64,000 bases of DNA, from NCBI RefSeq assembly GCF_021916785.1, contig NZ_JAKCFC010000013.1, positions 1-64,000 on the forward strand, written 5' to 3'. Positions 57,305 through 64,000 of the stretch are shown one piece after another. Below the pieces are notes generated by a model. The model was not told where the DNA came from, made no database searches, and was given only the letters and a program-made list of their open reading frames with translations. How positions within the stretch are numbered: the stretch's first letter is position 1; each line of letters begins with the position of its first letter. The DNA is from Mycolicibacterium lacusdiani (GTDB taxonomy: Bacteria; Actinomycetota; Actinomycetes; Mycobacteriales; Mycobacteriaceae). The translations under genes were made by a program, and so were the position numbers.

Positions 57305-58452
57305 CGGGTCGACACCAGCGTGCGGGCCAGCAGGATGCGCTGCATCTCGATGCTTCCCGAGGACACCGTGGACGCCTGGGAGTACCGCCAGTGGTCCTCG
57401 ACTTCCAGGCGGTACGTCTCCGCGGCGGCGGACGGGTCGGGCGGAATGGCCGCGACGATCTCCATCAGCACCTCGGCGCTGTCCTGATCGAGTTTCGTCA
57501 CCGCGATGCGGTAGGCCGCGGAGTCGGTCGGCTTGACCTGGCCGCCGGCTTGGAGCGCGACCACCCGGTAGGCGAGCAGCCTGGCCCTGCGGCAGTGCAC
57601 GAGCATCCGCGCCCACCGGGCGCGCAGTTCGGCGGGCAGTGCGTCCCAGCGGTCGCCGAGTGCGTCGGGTGCCATGTGCAGGAGGCGTTCACACCGCGCG
57701 TACCTGGCGATGCCGACCCGCTCGAAGGATAGGACGTTCTGCACGATCGACCAGCCGTCGTCCACGGTGCCGAGGACGTCGGCCTCGGTGACGCGCAGGT
57801 CGTCGAAGAACACCTCGTTGAGATGGTGCGGCCCCAGCATCGCGCCGATGGGGCGCACGGTGATCGCCGGATCGTCCATCGGCACCAGGAAGATCGTCAG
57901 GCCCCGCTGCTTCTTCTCGCCCCGCGACGTCCGCGCCAGCAGGAAGCACCACTGCGCCATCGTCGCGTAGGACGTCCAGATCTTCTGACCATTGATCCGC
58001 CAGCCGTCACCGTCGCGAGTTGCGGTGGTGCGCAACGACGCCAGGTCGGAACCGGCCTCCGGCTCGCTGAATCCCTGACACCAGATGACCTCGCCGCGGG
58101 CGATGGGGGGCAGGTGCCTGCGTTGCTGCTCCGGCGTGCCGTGCCGCATGAGCGAGGGGCCGACCCAGTTGACGCCCATGTACTGCGCGCCGCGCGGTTC
58201 GTGGTGGGCCCACATCTCCTCGCGCACCACCGTCTGCTCCCAGGGCGTCGACCCTCGTCCACCGAACTCCGGCGGCCACGACATGCACAGCAGGCCGCGC
58301 TCTGCGAGCAGGCGGCAGAAGGCCTGTGCGGTCTCCAGATCCGCCGGGTCGGCGGTGAAGGCGCCGAGGAAGTCGTCGCGCACGTGTTCGCGCACCAGGT
58401 CGCGAAGCTCGTGGCGGAGTGTGACGGCCTCACCGCTCATCTCGAAGTCCAC
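57301..58452 (-). CDS. Acyl-CoA dehydrogenase, large (alpha-type) subunit
   Basis: A 383-residue flavoprotein dehydrogenase: WCQGFSEPEAGSDLASLRTTA and DGWRINGQKIWTSYA mark the FAD/substrate sites. The C-terminal motif is VSSGSIEMQR, without the MCAD Glu. Glu244 in LSFERVG sits where FadE26-type enzymes have theirs. The GTG start (VDFEMSGEA) is favoured; ATG 58440 is possible. It is the first gene of the four-gene dehydrogenase operon, and a perfect 20-bp palindrome lies 15 bases upstream, shared with a divergent GntR/FadR regulator. Confidence 0.93.
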   Translation of the reverse strand: MDFEMSGEAVTLRHELRDLVREHVRDDFLGAFTADPADLETAQAFCRLLAERGLLCMSWPPEFGGRGSTPWEQTVVREEMWAHHEPRGAQYMGVNWVGPSLMRHGTPEQQRRHLPPIARGEVIWCQGFSEPEAGSDLASLRTTATRDGDGWRINGQKIWTSYATMAQWCFLLARTSRGEKKQRGLTIFLVPMDDPAITVRPIGAMLGPHHLNEVFFDDLRVTEADVLGTVDDGWSIVQNVLSFERVGIARYARCERLLHMAPDALGDRWDALPAELRARWARMLVHCRRARLLAYRVVALQAGGQVKPTDSAAYRIAVTKLDQDSAEVLMEIVAAIPPDPSAAAETYRLEVEDHWRYSQASTVSSGSIEMQRILLARTLVSTR

Positions 58453-58466
58453 CCGCCGATCGTAGG

Positions 58467-58486
58467 GCAATCCTTATAAGGATTGC
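58467..58486. promoter_or_regulatory. Perfect 20-bp palindrome, GntR/FadR operator
   Basis: Arms GCAATCCTTA and TAAGGATTGC are exact inverses with no spacer. It lies in the 46-base gap between the dehydrogenase operon and the GntR gene, close to both start codons, so one bound dimer could silence both. Confidence 0.8.
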
Positions 58487-58498
58487 TAGTATTGCCTC

Positions 58499-59275
58499 GT
58501 GATTGGGCGGACCCCGCAGCAGCGCATCGCCGAGACGGTGGCCGCCGAACTACGGCAGCGGATCCTGGTCGACCCGAATGCCGAGCGTCTACCCACCCAG
58601 GATCAGCTGGTCAAGGAGTTCGGCGTCAGCCATCCCTCGGTGCGCGAGGCGCTGCGCATCCTGGAGACCGAGGGATTGGTGACGGTGCGGCGCGGCAGCG
58701 TCGGCGGTGCCGAGGTGCACCGGCCCGACCAGACGTCGGGCGCCTATCACCTCGGGCTGGTGCTGCAGGGCGCAGGCGTCACGCTGGGCGACCTCGCCGA
58801 GGGACTGTTGCGGCTCGAACCGCTGGCGGCTGCCGAGGTCGCGCGCAGACCCGACCGGATGGCCGTGGTGATCCCCGCGCTGACCGCGAACGTCGACGCC
58901 TCGGCGGACGCGGTGTCCGACGGCATCGCGTTCACCCGGATCGCACGCGAATTTCACGATTTGGTCGTGGCATTCACGCCCAACGACACCATCCGCCACG
59001 TCGTGCGCAGCCTCGTCAAGCTGTGGTCGGCGCAAGAGCGGCAGTGGGCGGCCGCCGTCACCCGGCGTGGCGAATACCCGTCACCCGCAGAGGCCCGCGG
59101 GGCCGTGCGCACGCACCGCAGGGTGGTCGACGAGATCGCTGCCGGGCGGGCCGACGAGGTACACCGCATCGCGAAGCGCCACCTGGCGGCGACCCAGGCG
59201 GTGCTGCTCCAACGCTTCACCGGCGACGTCGTGAACGCCGGGCCGGTGCGAACACCGCGGGCGGGGTCGTACTGA
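58499..59275 (+). CDS. GntR family (FadR-type) transcriptional regulator
   Basis: A 258-residue regulator. The winged helix is RIAETVAAELRQRILV...LPTQDQLVKEFGVSHPSVREALRILETEGLVTVRRGSVGGAEV, and the all-helical FCD-like effector domain occupies the C-terminal ~160 residues with REFHDLVVAF and VRTHRRVVDEIAAGRADEV (metal/ligand His). The GTG start is 12 bases after the palindrome. It probably represses itself and the divergent acyl-CoA dehydrogenase operon until an acyl-CoA intermediate binds. It converges with the ligase operon. Confidence 0.92.
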   Translation: MIGRTPQQRIAETVAAELRQRILVDPNAERLPTQDQLVKEFGVSHPSVREALRILETEGLVTVRRGSVGGAEVHRPDQTSGAYHLGLVLQGAGVTLGDLAEGLLRLEPLAAAEVARRPDRMAVVIPALTANVDASADAVSDGIAFTRIAREFHDLVVAFTPNDTIRHVVRSLVKLWSAQERQWAAAVTRRGEYPSPAEARGAVRTHRRVVDEIAAGRADEVHRIAKRHLAATQAVLLQRFTGDVVNAGPVRTPRAGSY

Positions 59276-59289
59276 CCCCACCGCGGCGA

Positions 59290-59592
59290 TCAGTCGCTGG
59301 CGGGCAGCGGCTTGGCTTCCTTGATCGCCAGCGGTGTGGTGCCGACGCTCAGCGTGCCCTTGCCCGCCTTCGTGACGAGCACCTCGGCACCGGCGTCGTC
59401 GACGTAACGCTTGCCCATGAGGTTTCCGTCGGCCAGCGAGTCGTCGAGCGTCGACGCCGAATCGGTGGGTTCGCCGATGGGAACCATCGGCGCACCGCCG
59501 GCGCGGAGGTCGTCGAGGCTCTCGGAGCTTCGCACCACGATCACCTGGGTGTCGCAGACCTGGCTCTGGAGGCGGGTGCCGTTCTTGATCAT
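59290..59592 (-). CDS. Small conserved protein of acyl-CoA ligase operon
   Basis: A 100-residue protein that I do not recognise. It has no signal peptide; a single Cys (QVCDTQVIVVR) is followed by a variable middle and a beta-rich C-terminal half (GKRYVDDAGAEVLVTKAGKGTLSVGTTPLAIKEAKPLP). The first Cys and the compact length would suit a rubredoxin- or ribbon-like fold, but the other ligands are not visible. Its ATG overlaps the ligase stop by 4 bases, so it is made with the ligase. Confidence 0.75.
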   Translation of the reverse strand: MIKNGTRLQSQVCDTQVIVVRSSESLDDLRAGGAPMVPIGEPTDSASTLDDSLADGNLMGKRYVDDAGAEVLVTKAGKGTLSVGTTPLAIKEAKPLPASD

Positions 59593-61088
59593 GCGGGCTC
59601 CTTGCTTGACGTGGCGTTCAGTTCGGCGACGAGTTCGCGACGCAGTATCTTGCCGGTCGCGTTGGTGGGCAATTCATCTCGGAAGACCACGCGGTCGGGA
59701 GTGCGTGATCCGCGCAGTCGCGTGCGCACGTGTCCGCGCAACTCCTCGACGTCCGGGTCGGTGCCCTGCCTGGGCACGACGACCGCGACGATGATCTGCC
59801 CCCACTCCGGGTCCTCGGCACCCACGACTGCGCAGTCGCGGACGTGCGGATGCTCGACCAGCACGTCCTCGATCTCGGCGGGGGCGATGTTCTCGCCGCC
59901 GCGAATGATCGTGTCGTCCGAGCGGCCGCCGATGAACAGGTATCCGTCGGCGTCGAGGTAGGCCACGTCGCGCGTGGGGAACCAGCCCTGCTCGTCGAGT
60001 ACCGAGCCGATGTCGGTGTAGCGGCCCGAGACCTGCTCGCCGCGGACGAACAGCTCGCCGGGTTCACCCGGGCCGAGGACGTTGCCGTCCTCGCCGCGGA
60101 TCTGCACCTCGATGCCGGGAACAGGCTGACCGACGGACCCGAGCCGCCGGGCGGCGCCGTCGTCGGTCGAGGCCAGCGCGGCGCGGTGGTCGTCCGGGGT
60201 CAGCACGGCGATGGTCGAGCTGGTCTCGGTGAGGCCGTAGGCGTTGACGAAGCCGACCTCGGGCAGCAGCGACAACGCCTTGCGCACCAGGGGGAGCGCG
60301 ACCTTGGAGCCGCCGTAGGCGAGTGTGCGCAGCGACGGCAGCGTCACCTTGTCGGCGTCGAGTACGGTGACGATCCGATCGAGCATCGTGGGCACGACCG
60401 TCGCCGAGGTGACGCTCTCGGTGCCAACCAGGCGCACCCACTCATTCGCGTCGAAGTGTCGCAGATACACCATCTTTCGGCCTGCGTACAGGTTCGACAG
60501 TGCGGCACCAACACCCGCGATGTGGTAGGGCGGCACGCAGATGAGGGCCGCGTCGCCGGGGTCGGCCGAGGCGAACTCGACGGTGCCGGTGACGTAGCTC
60601 GTCAGGTTGTTGTGGGTGAGCTCGACGGCCTTTGGCTTGCTCGTGGTGCCCGAGGTGAACAGCACGACGGCGACCGCGTCGGGATCGGCGAACTCCGTCA
60701 CCGGTTCGGCGGCCCGGGCCGCCTCGACGAACTCGGCCGAGTCCATCAGCCGGTAGCCCTCGCCGACGGCGTCGCGGTACTCGGCGTCGACTACGACCAG
60801 GGGGTCGGGCAGGCGGTCGAGCAGTGCTCGCAGACCGTCGGTCGACAGCCGGTAGTTCAGCGGCGTCATGGGAACCGCGGCGCGGGCCGAGGCGAACAGC
60901 AGCAGCGGCAGGATCGCGCCACCGGTGCCGACGTAGGCCACGTGCTGGGCGCCGGACGCGGCCACGACGCCTGCTCCGCCGTCGGCGAGCACACTCAAAT
61001 CCCCAGTGCTGAGCCGGATGTCGTCGGATACGACGGCAGTCCGGTCGGGATCGCTGGACGCCATCTCCAGCAGTAGCGAGATACTCAT
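59589..61088 (-). CDS. Acyl-CoA ligase (AMP-forming, FadD-like)
   Basis: A 499-residue ANL enzyme. The P-loop is VLFTSGTTSKPKAVELTHNNL, motif A5 is NAYGLTETSS, the hinge region is GRSDDTIIRGGENIAPAEIEDVL, and the catalytic Lys is in PTNATGKILRREL. It activates a carboxylic acid to its CoA ester. The ATG overlaps the SDR stop by 4 bases (ATGA), giving the operon SDR-ligase-small protein. It supplies the CoA substrate expected by the dehydrogenases and mutase nearby. The acid itself is unknown. Confidence 0.93.
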   Translation of the reverse strand: MSISLLLEMASSDPDRTAVVSDDIRLSTGDLSVLADGGAGVVAASGAQHVAYVGTGGAILPLLLFASARAAVPMTPLNYRLSTDGLRALLDRLPDPLVVVDAEYRDAVGEGYRLMDSAEFVEAARAAEPVTEFADPDAVAVVLFTSGTTSKPKAVELTHNNLTSYVTGTVEFASADPGDAALICVPPYHIAGVGAALSNLYAGRKMVYLRHFDANEWVRLVGTESVTSATVVPTMLDRIVTVLDADKVTLPSLRTLAYGGSKVALPLVRKALSLLPEVGFVNAYGLTETSSTIAVLTPDDHRAALASTDDGAARRLGSVGQPVPGIEVQIRGEDGNVLGPGEPGELFVRGEQVSGRYTDIGSVLDEQGWFPTRDVAYLDADGYLFIGGRSDDTIIRGGENIAPAEIEDVLVEHPHVRDCAVVGAEDPEWGQIIVAVVVPRQGTDPDVEELRGHVRTRLRGSRTPDRVVFRDELPTNATGKILRRELVAELNATSSKEPA

Positions 61089-61918
61089 GACTTGTCCAGG
61101 AAGATATCCCACATCGGGTCATCACCACCGCCGTACCGCGACAGGTCGGTCACGCCCTCGGCGGTCAGCACGTCCGCGTCCACGAACGTCCGTCCGTTCA
61201 CCTCCGCGGCAGGCTTGGTCAGGATCGCGACCGCGGCGTCGGCCATGATGTCGCTGCTGCGCGACCGGCGAACGAGTTCGTCGCCGGAGGCCAGGTTCGT
61301 CACGGCCGACGTCGCGATGTAGGTCTGCGGCCACAGGCAGCTGAACGCGATGCCTGCGTCGGCGTACTCGCTGGCCCAGCCCAGGGAGAGCAGCGTCATC
61401 CCGTACTTGGACAGCGTGTAGGACGGGTGCGCGCCGAGCCAGTACGGGTTCATGTTGAGCGGCGGCGAGATCGTCACGACGTGGGCGGCGGTCGACTCGT
61501 GCAGGTGGGGGAGCGCCGCCTTGGTGAGCAGGAACGTGCCGCGCACGTTGATGTCCATCATCAGGTCGAACTTCTTGGCCGACAGATCCCCGGTGGGCTC
61601 GGTCGAGATCGCACTGGCGTTGTTCACGACGACGTCGATCCCGCCGAAGCGATCGACGGCGGCGTCCACCGTGCGCGCGACGTCCTCTTCCTTGCGGACG
61701 TCGCCGACGACGGCGAGGCCCTTGCCGCCCGCGGCCTCGACCTCTGCAACCGCCGTGTGCACGGTCCCGGGAAGCTTGGGATGGGGCTCACCGGTCTTGG
61801 CGAGCAGCACGACGTTGGCGCCGCGTCGGGCTGCCCCGAGCGCGATGGCCAGTCCGATGCCGCGGCTGCCGCCCGAGAGCACCAGTGTCCGGTCGGCGAG
61901 CGGCCGCTGGTCGCTCAT
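61085..61918 (-). CDS. SDR family oxidoreductase (HSDL2-like)
   Basis: A 277-residue SDR: TLVLSGGSRGIGLAIALGAARRGANVVLLAKT, DVVVNNASAIS (NNAS instead of NNAG), catalytic Ser in VTISPPLN, and Tyr/Lys in SYTLSKYGMTLL. The PPLN...W segment and the AKTGEPHPKLPGT insertion are typical of the hydroxysteroid dehydrogenase-like 2 group, which acts on acyl-CoA or steroid-related alcohols. The start MSDQRPLADRT is chosen over a long upstream frame that runs through the promoter region. It is first in the ligase operon. Confidence 0.91.
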   Translation of the reverse strand: MSDQRPLADRTLVLSGGSRGIGLAIALGAARRGANVVLLAKTGEPHPKLPGTVHTAVAEVEAAGGKGLAVVGDVRKEEDVARTVDAAVDRFGGIDVVVNNASAISTEPTGDLSAKKFDLMMDINVRGTFLLTKAALPHLHESTAAHVVTISPPLNMNPYWLGAHPSYTLSKYGMTLLSLGWASEYADAGIAFSCLWPQTYIATSAVTNLASGDELVRRSRSSDIMADAAVAILTKPAAEVNGRTFVDADVLTAEGVTDLSRYGGGDDPMWDIFLDKS

Positions 61919-61981
61919 GATCGATCCCGCCTCGTCATGCGTCTCCTCGTCATCGGTGCCCCGATCGTAGCCGACCGACAG

Positions 61982-62004
61982 TGGCATTCTCATTTTTCGC
62001 AAGT
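61982..62004. promoter_or_regulatory. 23-bp direct repeat, SDR-proximal copy
   Basis: TGGCATTCTCATTTTTCGCAA(GT) occurs here and, with one change, at 62119-62141 in the same orientation. This copy extends into TGGCA...TGCCA, a dyad. It lies 64 bases before the SDR start and probably overlaps that promoter. Confidence 0.65.
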
Positions 62005-62118
62005 GCCATGCTCGCATAGCGGCCGATGGCCTGGCTAGGACTAACGGCGCGAGCGGCCGCCCCTGCGCTGACGTGCTGGGGGAGTCCGGCGACGCGAGGT
62101 GTTTCCATTCGGCGGTAT

Positions 62119-62141
62119 TGGCATTCTCATTTTTTGCAAGT
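62119..62141. promoter_or_regulatory. 23-bp direct repeat, mutase-proximal copy
   Basis: Second copy of the repeat (22 of 23 bases identical), 137 bases from the first and ending 14 bases before the mutase ATG. One copy at each promoter of a divergent pair suggests a shared regulator. The other 110 bases between copies show nothing I recognise. Confidence 0.65.
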
Positions 62142-62154
62142 ACGTTATCAACCG

Positions 62155-63732
62155 ATGAGTGACCTCGTTCAGACCCCATCGGGCATCCCGCTCAACCCGG
62201 TGTACGGGCCCGCCGACCGCACGGGTGATCCGCCCGCGCCCGGCGAGTACCCCTTCACCCGGGGCAATTTCGCGTCCGGATACCGCGGCAAGACGTGGAC
62301 CTTCCGGCAGTATTCGGGTTTCGGCACCGCCGAGGAGTCGAACCAGCGTTATCGGTACCTCTTGGGGCAGGGCGGAACCGGGCTGTCGGTCGCTCTCGAC
62401 CTGCCGACCCAGTGCGGTTACGACTCCGACGACGAGGAGTACGGCGAGGAGGTCGGCCGTGTCGGCGTTGCCGTCGACACCCTCGCCGACGCCGAGATCC
62501 TCTTCGACGGCATCCCGTTGGACCAGATCAGCACCAGCTTCACGATCAACGGCACGGCCGCGATCCTGCTGGCGTTCTACGTCGCCGCCGCCGAGAAGAA
62601 GGGCGTGCCGCGACGGATGCTGACCGGCACGATCCAGAACGACATCCTCAAGGAGTACGCGTCGCGCGGCACCTGGATCTGGCCGCCCGAACCGTCGCTT
62701 CGGCTGATCGCCGACACCATCGAGTTCTGCGCGGCCGAGGTGCCACGCTTCAATGCGATCTCGGTGGCGGGCGCCCACTTCCGCGATGCCGGCGCCAACG
62801 CCGTGCAGGAGATGGCGTTCACCCTCGCCGACGGCGTCACCTACTGCGACACCGTCGTCGAGCGCGGCCGGATGAGCATCGACAAGTTCGCGCCGCAGAT
62901 CTCGTTCTTCTTCTACACGCACGGCGACTTCTTCGAGGAGATCGCCAAGTACCGTGCAGGCCGCAGGCGGTGGGCAACGATCGTGCGCGAGCGCTACGGC
63001 TCTACCAGTGACAAGGCGTCGATGTTCCGGTTCGGCTGCGTGTCGGGCGGCGCGTCGCTGTATGCGCCGCAGGCGCAGAACAACCTGGTGCGGGTGGCCT
63101 ACGAATCGCTGGCCTCTGTGCTCGGCGGCGTGCAGTCGATGTTCACCGCGGCGTGGGACGAGCCGTTCGCACTGCCCAGCGAGGAGTCCGCGACGCTGGC
63201 GCTGCGGACCCAGCAGATCCTCGCCTACGAGACCGGCGTGGCCAAGGTGGCCGACCCGCTCGGTGGGTCCTACTTCGTGGAGGCGCTGACCGACGCCACC
63301 GAGGAGAAGATCATCGAGATCATGGCCGACCTCGAGCAGCACGGCGGCATGGTGCGCTGCATCGAGGACGGCTACCTGCAGGGTCTGATCGCCGACGAGG
63401 CCTACAAGATCCACAGGGAGGTCGAGTCGGGTGAGCGTCCGGTGGTCGGCGTCAACAAGTTCGTCGTCGACGAGCCCGCACCCGACCTGGCGACCTACGA
63501 GCTGGACGCCGAAGGCCGGGACCTGCAGCTCAAGCGGCTGGCCAGGGTCAAGGCCGAACGCGACGACGTCGCGGTCAAGGACGCCCTTGCGGCACTGGCC
63601 CGTTCGGCCGAGGGCGACGACAACCTGATGCACCGGTTGATCGACTGCGCCAACGCCTACTGCACCGTCGGCGAGATGGTGACCACGTTGAAGGCGGTCT
63701 GGGGCGAGTTCCAGCAGCCGGTGGTGTTCTAG
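62155..63732 (+). CDS. B12-dependent acyl-CoA mutase, large (TIM-barrel) subunit
   Basis: A 525-residue methylmalonyl-CoA mutase family barrel without the B12-binding domain, so it needs the separate subunit that follows. Key segments are GYRGKTWTFRQYSGFGTAEESN, SVALDLPTQCGYDSDD and GTIQNDILKEYASRGTWIWPP. By my alignment to P. shermanii mutase, Tyr89 (here Tyr53) and the carboxylate-binding Arg207 (Arg171) are kept, as is His244 (His208), but Tyr75 is Phe39 and Tyr243 is Ala207. Isobutyryl-CoA mutase has Phe/Gln at 89/207, so the substrate here probably keeps a free carboxylate and carries a bulkier group than methylmalonyl-CoA. The ATG is the family start. Confidence 0.93.
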   Translation: MSDLVQTPSGIPLNPVYGPADRTGDPPAPGEYPFTRGNFASGYRGKTWTFRQYSGFGTAEESNQRYRYLLGQGGTGLSVALDLPTQCGYDSDDEEYGEEVGRVGVAVDTLADAEILFDGIPLDQISTSFTINGTAAILLAFYVAAAEKKGVPRRMLTGTIQNDILKEYASRGTWIWPPEPSLRLIADTIEFCAAEVPRFNAISVAGAHFRDAGANAVQEMAFTLADGVTYCDTVVERGRMSIDKFAPQISFFFYTHGDFFEEIAKYRAGRRRWATIVRERYGSTSDKASMFRFGCVSGGASLYAPQAQNNLVRVAYESLASVLGGVQSMFTAAWDEPFALPSEESATLALRTQQILAYETGVAKVADPLGGSYFVEALTDATEEKIIEIMADLEQHGGMVRCIEDGYLQGLIADEAYKIHREVESGERPVVGVNKFVVDEPAPDLATYELDAEGRDLQLKRLARVKAERDDVAVKDALAALARSAEGDDNLMHRLIDCANAYCTVGEMVTTLKAVWGEFQQPVVF

Positions 63733-63754
63733 TGGCACGCACGCGAGGAGCAAA

Positions 63755-64000
<246 letters not shown>

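Noticed and set aside
61979..61985. CAGTGGC, the complement of the GCCACTG 'B12 box' of cobalamin riboswitches, upstream of the SDR gene and near a B12-dependent mutase
   Set aside because: The other conserved parts of the riboswitch are not found on that strand, and the direct repeat explains most of the local sequence.
62155..63732. Assigning the mutase as isobutyryl-CoA (IcmA) or 2-hydroxyisobutyryl-CoA (HcmA) mutase
   Set aside because: Both have changed the Tyr89/Arg207 pair that is kept here, so a non-carboxylated substrate is unlikely.

Overview
The window is a high-GC actinobacterial chromosome segment, almost certainly a rapidly growing Mycobacterium (Mycolicibacterium type). It opens in the tail of a 5S rRNA gene, and much of it follows, from memory, the M. 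tuberculosis gene order Rv1316c to Rv1343c (ogt, alkA, adenylate cyclase, nucS, fadA4, glgB/glgE/glgP, dinG, pncB, clpS, mec/cysO/cysM, rph, rdgB, lprD). Genus hallmarks are an MspA-family porin, GlgE, NucS, the CysO/Mec cysteine system, a mycofactocin-type dehydrogenase and frequent GTG starts with 1-4 base overlaps. Coding is dense. No gene-free stretch exceeds 300 bases; the longest is about 236 bases (61919-62154). I see no transposase, phage gene, CRISPR array or plasmid origin.

Layout. 1-121: 5S rRNA end and terminator. 165-2161: coupled ogt and Ada/AlkA fusion for alkylation repair. 2337-7843: accessory block with a P450 overlapping an E1-like/nitroreductase fusion, a TetR regulator and small hypothetical genes. 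7903-13713: conserved core (adenylate cyclase, NucS, methylmalonyl-CoA epimerase, FadA4, thioredoxin-like TPR protein). 13723-21671: glycogen/alpha-glucan genes glgE-glgB diverging from glgP plus a beta-propeller lyase-like gene. 21751-27324: porin, lipoprotein metalloprotease, dinG, pncB. 27428-34173: a long plus-strand run clpS to rdgB with the sulfur-carrier cysteine pathway; murI, expected beside the rhomboid gene in relatives, is missing. 34216-38205: an MFS pump, a DUF3817/lprD pair, tRNA-Leu(UAG) and prfC.

38270 onward is accessory. It holds a sulfatase with an SRPBCC protein; a large membrane protein with a degenerate kinase-like centre; a penicillin-binding lipoprotein coupled to a Bcr/CflA-type pump beside a divergent MarR; a five-gene set (mycofactocin-type SDR, second SDR, DUF1214, sulfotransferase, SnoaL); a DUF2236 protein whose C-terminus is made by a tandem DNA repeat; an RsbP/RsbQ-like stress module; two heteromeric acyl-CoA dehydrogenase pairs facing a GntR/FadR regulator over a perfect 20-bp palindrome; and an acyl-CoA ligase-SDR operon diverging from a two-subunit B12-dependent acyl-CoA mutase, with a 23-bp direct repeat in the shared promoter region.

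The last 10 kb read as one acyl-CoA catabolic locus: ligase activation, two rounds of alpha2beta2 dehydrogenation, an SDR step and a carbon-skeleton rearrangement on a carboxylated CoA ester whose identity is unknown. This is the best candidate for an undescribed pathway. The RsbQP-like pair next to it is the best candidate for an undescribed signalling module in this genus.
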